DNA of 64,000 nucleotides, taken from Clostridium sp. (GTDB lineage Bacteria; Bacillota; Clostridia; Lachnospirales; Lachnospiraceae). Each line of letters starts with the position of its first letter. Position 1 is the first letter of the stretch. The notes below the pieces were generated by a model. The model did no database searches and was not told the origin of the DNA. It saw only the letters and a list, made by a program, of their open reading frames with translations. The DNA lies in assembly GCA_023664325.1 (NCBI GenBank), contig JAMPFS010000005.1:1-64000 (forward strand). Reading direction: 5' to 3'. Positions 63,023-64,000 of the stretch are shown here, piece by piece. The position numbers were made by a program, and so were the translations under genes.

Positions 63023-63739
63023 ATGGAAGCAAGTAATGTATATGGCGTGATTCTTGCAGGCGGCAAGGGAACCAGAATGGGAAATGTAGAAAAACCGAAA
63101 CAGTTTATGGAAATTGGGAATAAGCCGATTATTGTTCATACCATTGAAAAGTTTATTATGAATCCGGAGTTTGAACACGTTCTTGTATTATCGCCGAAAC
63201 AGTGGATCAAACATACGGAAGACTTGATAAGAAAGTATATTCCAATGGATGATAGAATCAAGGTAATTGAGGGTGGTGTCACCCGTAACGATACCATTAT
63301 GAATGCGATTTCTTATATTGAGCGTATCGGGAAACTCAATGACGATACGATTATTGTCACCCATGATTCGGTCAGACCATTTGTTACGCACCGGATTCTG
63401 GAAGAGAACATTAAATATGCGAAGGAATATGGAGCTTGTGACACCGTGATTCCGGCGACCGATACGATTGTAGAAAGTGTGGATCACCAATTAATCAGTC
63501 ATATTCCGGATCGTTCGACCATGTACCAGGGGCAGACGCCACAATCCTTTCGGGCGAAGCATTTAAAAGCCATATATGAATCCCTGACCGTGGAAGAGAA
63601 AGAAATATTGACGGATGCCTGTAAGATTTTAGTGATAAAGGGTGAGCATGTGCATTTAGTAGAAGGAGAAGAATCAAACATTAAGATTACATATCCTTAT
63701 GATATGCGGGTTGCGGAAGCACTTTTAGGAGGCGTATAG
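63023..63739 (+). CDS. tarI: D-ribitol-5-phosphate cytidylyltransferase
   Basis: 238 residues in the IspD/TarI family. GVILAGGKGTRMGNVEKPKQ is the CTP loop; HTIEKFIMNPEFEHVLVLSP, VTHDSVRPFVTHRI, and MYQGQTPQSFRAKHL follow. It resembles S. aureus TarI closely and is followed by a TarJ-like gene, so CDP-ribitol synthesis is favoured over the IspD reaction. AGGAGGG precedes ATG. Confidence 0.9.
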   Translation: MEASNVYGVILAGGKGTRMGNVEKPKQFMEIGNKPIIVHTIEKFIMNPEFEHVLVLSPKQWIKHTEDLIRKYIPMDDRIKVIEGGVTRNDTIMNAISYIERIGKLNDDTIIVTHDSVRPFVTHRILEENIKYAKEYGACDTVIPATDTIVESVDHQLISHIPDRSTMYQGQTPQSFRAKHLKAIYESLTVEEKEILTDACKILVIKGEHVHLVEGEESNIKITYPYDMRVAEALLGGV

Positions 63740-63740
63740 T

Positions 63741-64000
63741 ATGTTAAATGCAGTATATCAATTAAAGCACCCCAGACAATTTGAACTGGTTTTTAAGGAT
63801 ATTACATTTGACGAAGAACATGTCATTGTGAGACCGACACATTTATCCATTTGCAATGCAGACCAGAGGTATTATCAGGGAAATCGACCAAAGGAGATTC
63901 TAAAGCAAAAGCTTCCGATGGCTTTGATTCACGAAGCGATTGGGAAAGTGGTCTATGATCCGACTCATCAGTTTGAAGTTGGTGAGTATGTGGTGATGAT
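63741..64000 (+). CDS. tarJ: Ribulose-5-phosphate reductase / ribitol-5-phosphate dehydrogenase (partial)
   Basis: The first 86 codons of a zinc-type alcohol dehydrogenase-like protein. VRPTHLSICNADQRYYQGN and KLPMALIHEAIGKV match TarJ, which makes ribitol-5-phosphate for TarI. ATG 63741 comes one base after the tarI stop, with AGGAGG in the end of tarI. The gene is cut by the right edge. Confidence 0.88.
   Translation, partial: MLNAVYQLKHPRQFELVFKDITFDEEHVIVRPTHLSICNADQRYYQGNRPKEILKQKLPMALIHEAIGKVVYDPTHQFEVGEYVVM

Noticed and set aside
63023..63739. IspD (MEP pathway) assignment
   Set aside because: The sequence is closer to TarI, and a TarJ-like gene directly follows within a polyol-phosphate locus.

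Overview
The window looks like a chromosomal segment of a low-to-medium GC Firmicute, most likely a Lachnospiraceae-type Clostridium. This rests on single-chain PurL, SigH, a CIRCE-controlled groESL operon, YtrA-type GntR regulation, DUF4250, DUF6062 and DUF1292 proteins, QueH, strong AGGAGG ribosome binding sites and frequent TTA/AGA codons. The genus cannot be fixed from the sequence alone.

Layout. 1-1100: the 3' end of a 23S rRNA gene with no 5S after it, a tRNA-Trp, and about 700 bp of decayed, mostly non-coding DNA. 1.1-5.1 kb: a TPR/DUF4037 protein, a DUF1292 protein on the other strand, and a chemotaxis-like pair (MshEN-like plus CheX-like protein, CheY). 5.2-13.1 kb: purL, nnr, alr, a MazF-type toxin without an adjacent antitoxin, and a CorC-like CBS protein. 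13.2-15.3 kb: a self-contained GntR/ABC transporter operon with a palindromic operator over its promoter. 15.4-18.6 kb: a four-subunit 2-oxoacid:ferredoxin oxidoreductase (porGDAB). 18.7-26.4 kb: membrane and envelope genes (YwaF-like, two PH-domain proteins, NfeD, SPFH/stomatin, AI-2E family, patatin) with apt and a DUF4250 gene. 26.4-26.8 kb: a roughly 280 bp imperfect palindrome and a 31 bp tandem repeat in front of argJ. 26.8-33.7 kb: argJ, ispF, a GNAT gene, cysS, mrnC, rlmB, tRNA-Thr and an inverted sigH, a rearranged form of the ispF-cysS-mrnC-rlmB-sigH neighbourhood known from Bacillus. 33.7-42.6 kb: glnS, several DUF proteins, groESL and queH. 42.7-48.3 kb: carAB and fabV. 48.4-53 kb: a chemoreceptor, a lipid kinase and glmM.

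53.0-64.0 kb is the most coherent accessory region: a GH25 lysozyme with cell-wall-binding repeats, a polyprenyl-phosphate sugar transferase, three CDP-glycerol/CDP-ribitol phosphotransferase-like proteins, a family 2 glycosyltransferase, a TagGH-like ABC exporter, TarI and the start of TarJ. Together they predict assembly of a polyol-phosphate (ribitol- and/or glycerol-phosphate) cell-surface polymer, started on a polyprenyl-linked sugar, exported by the ABC transporter, and supplied with CDP-ribitol by TarIJ. The locus runs off the right edge.

The least explained items are the palindromic element at 26.43-26.71 kb (two 27 bp sub-repeats with a compensatory base change), the MshEN/CheX/CheY pair, the polymer locus with its paralogous transferases on either side of the exporter, and the Cys-rich tail on IspF.
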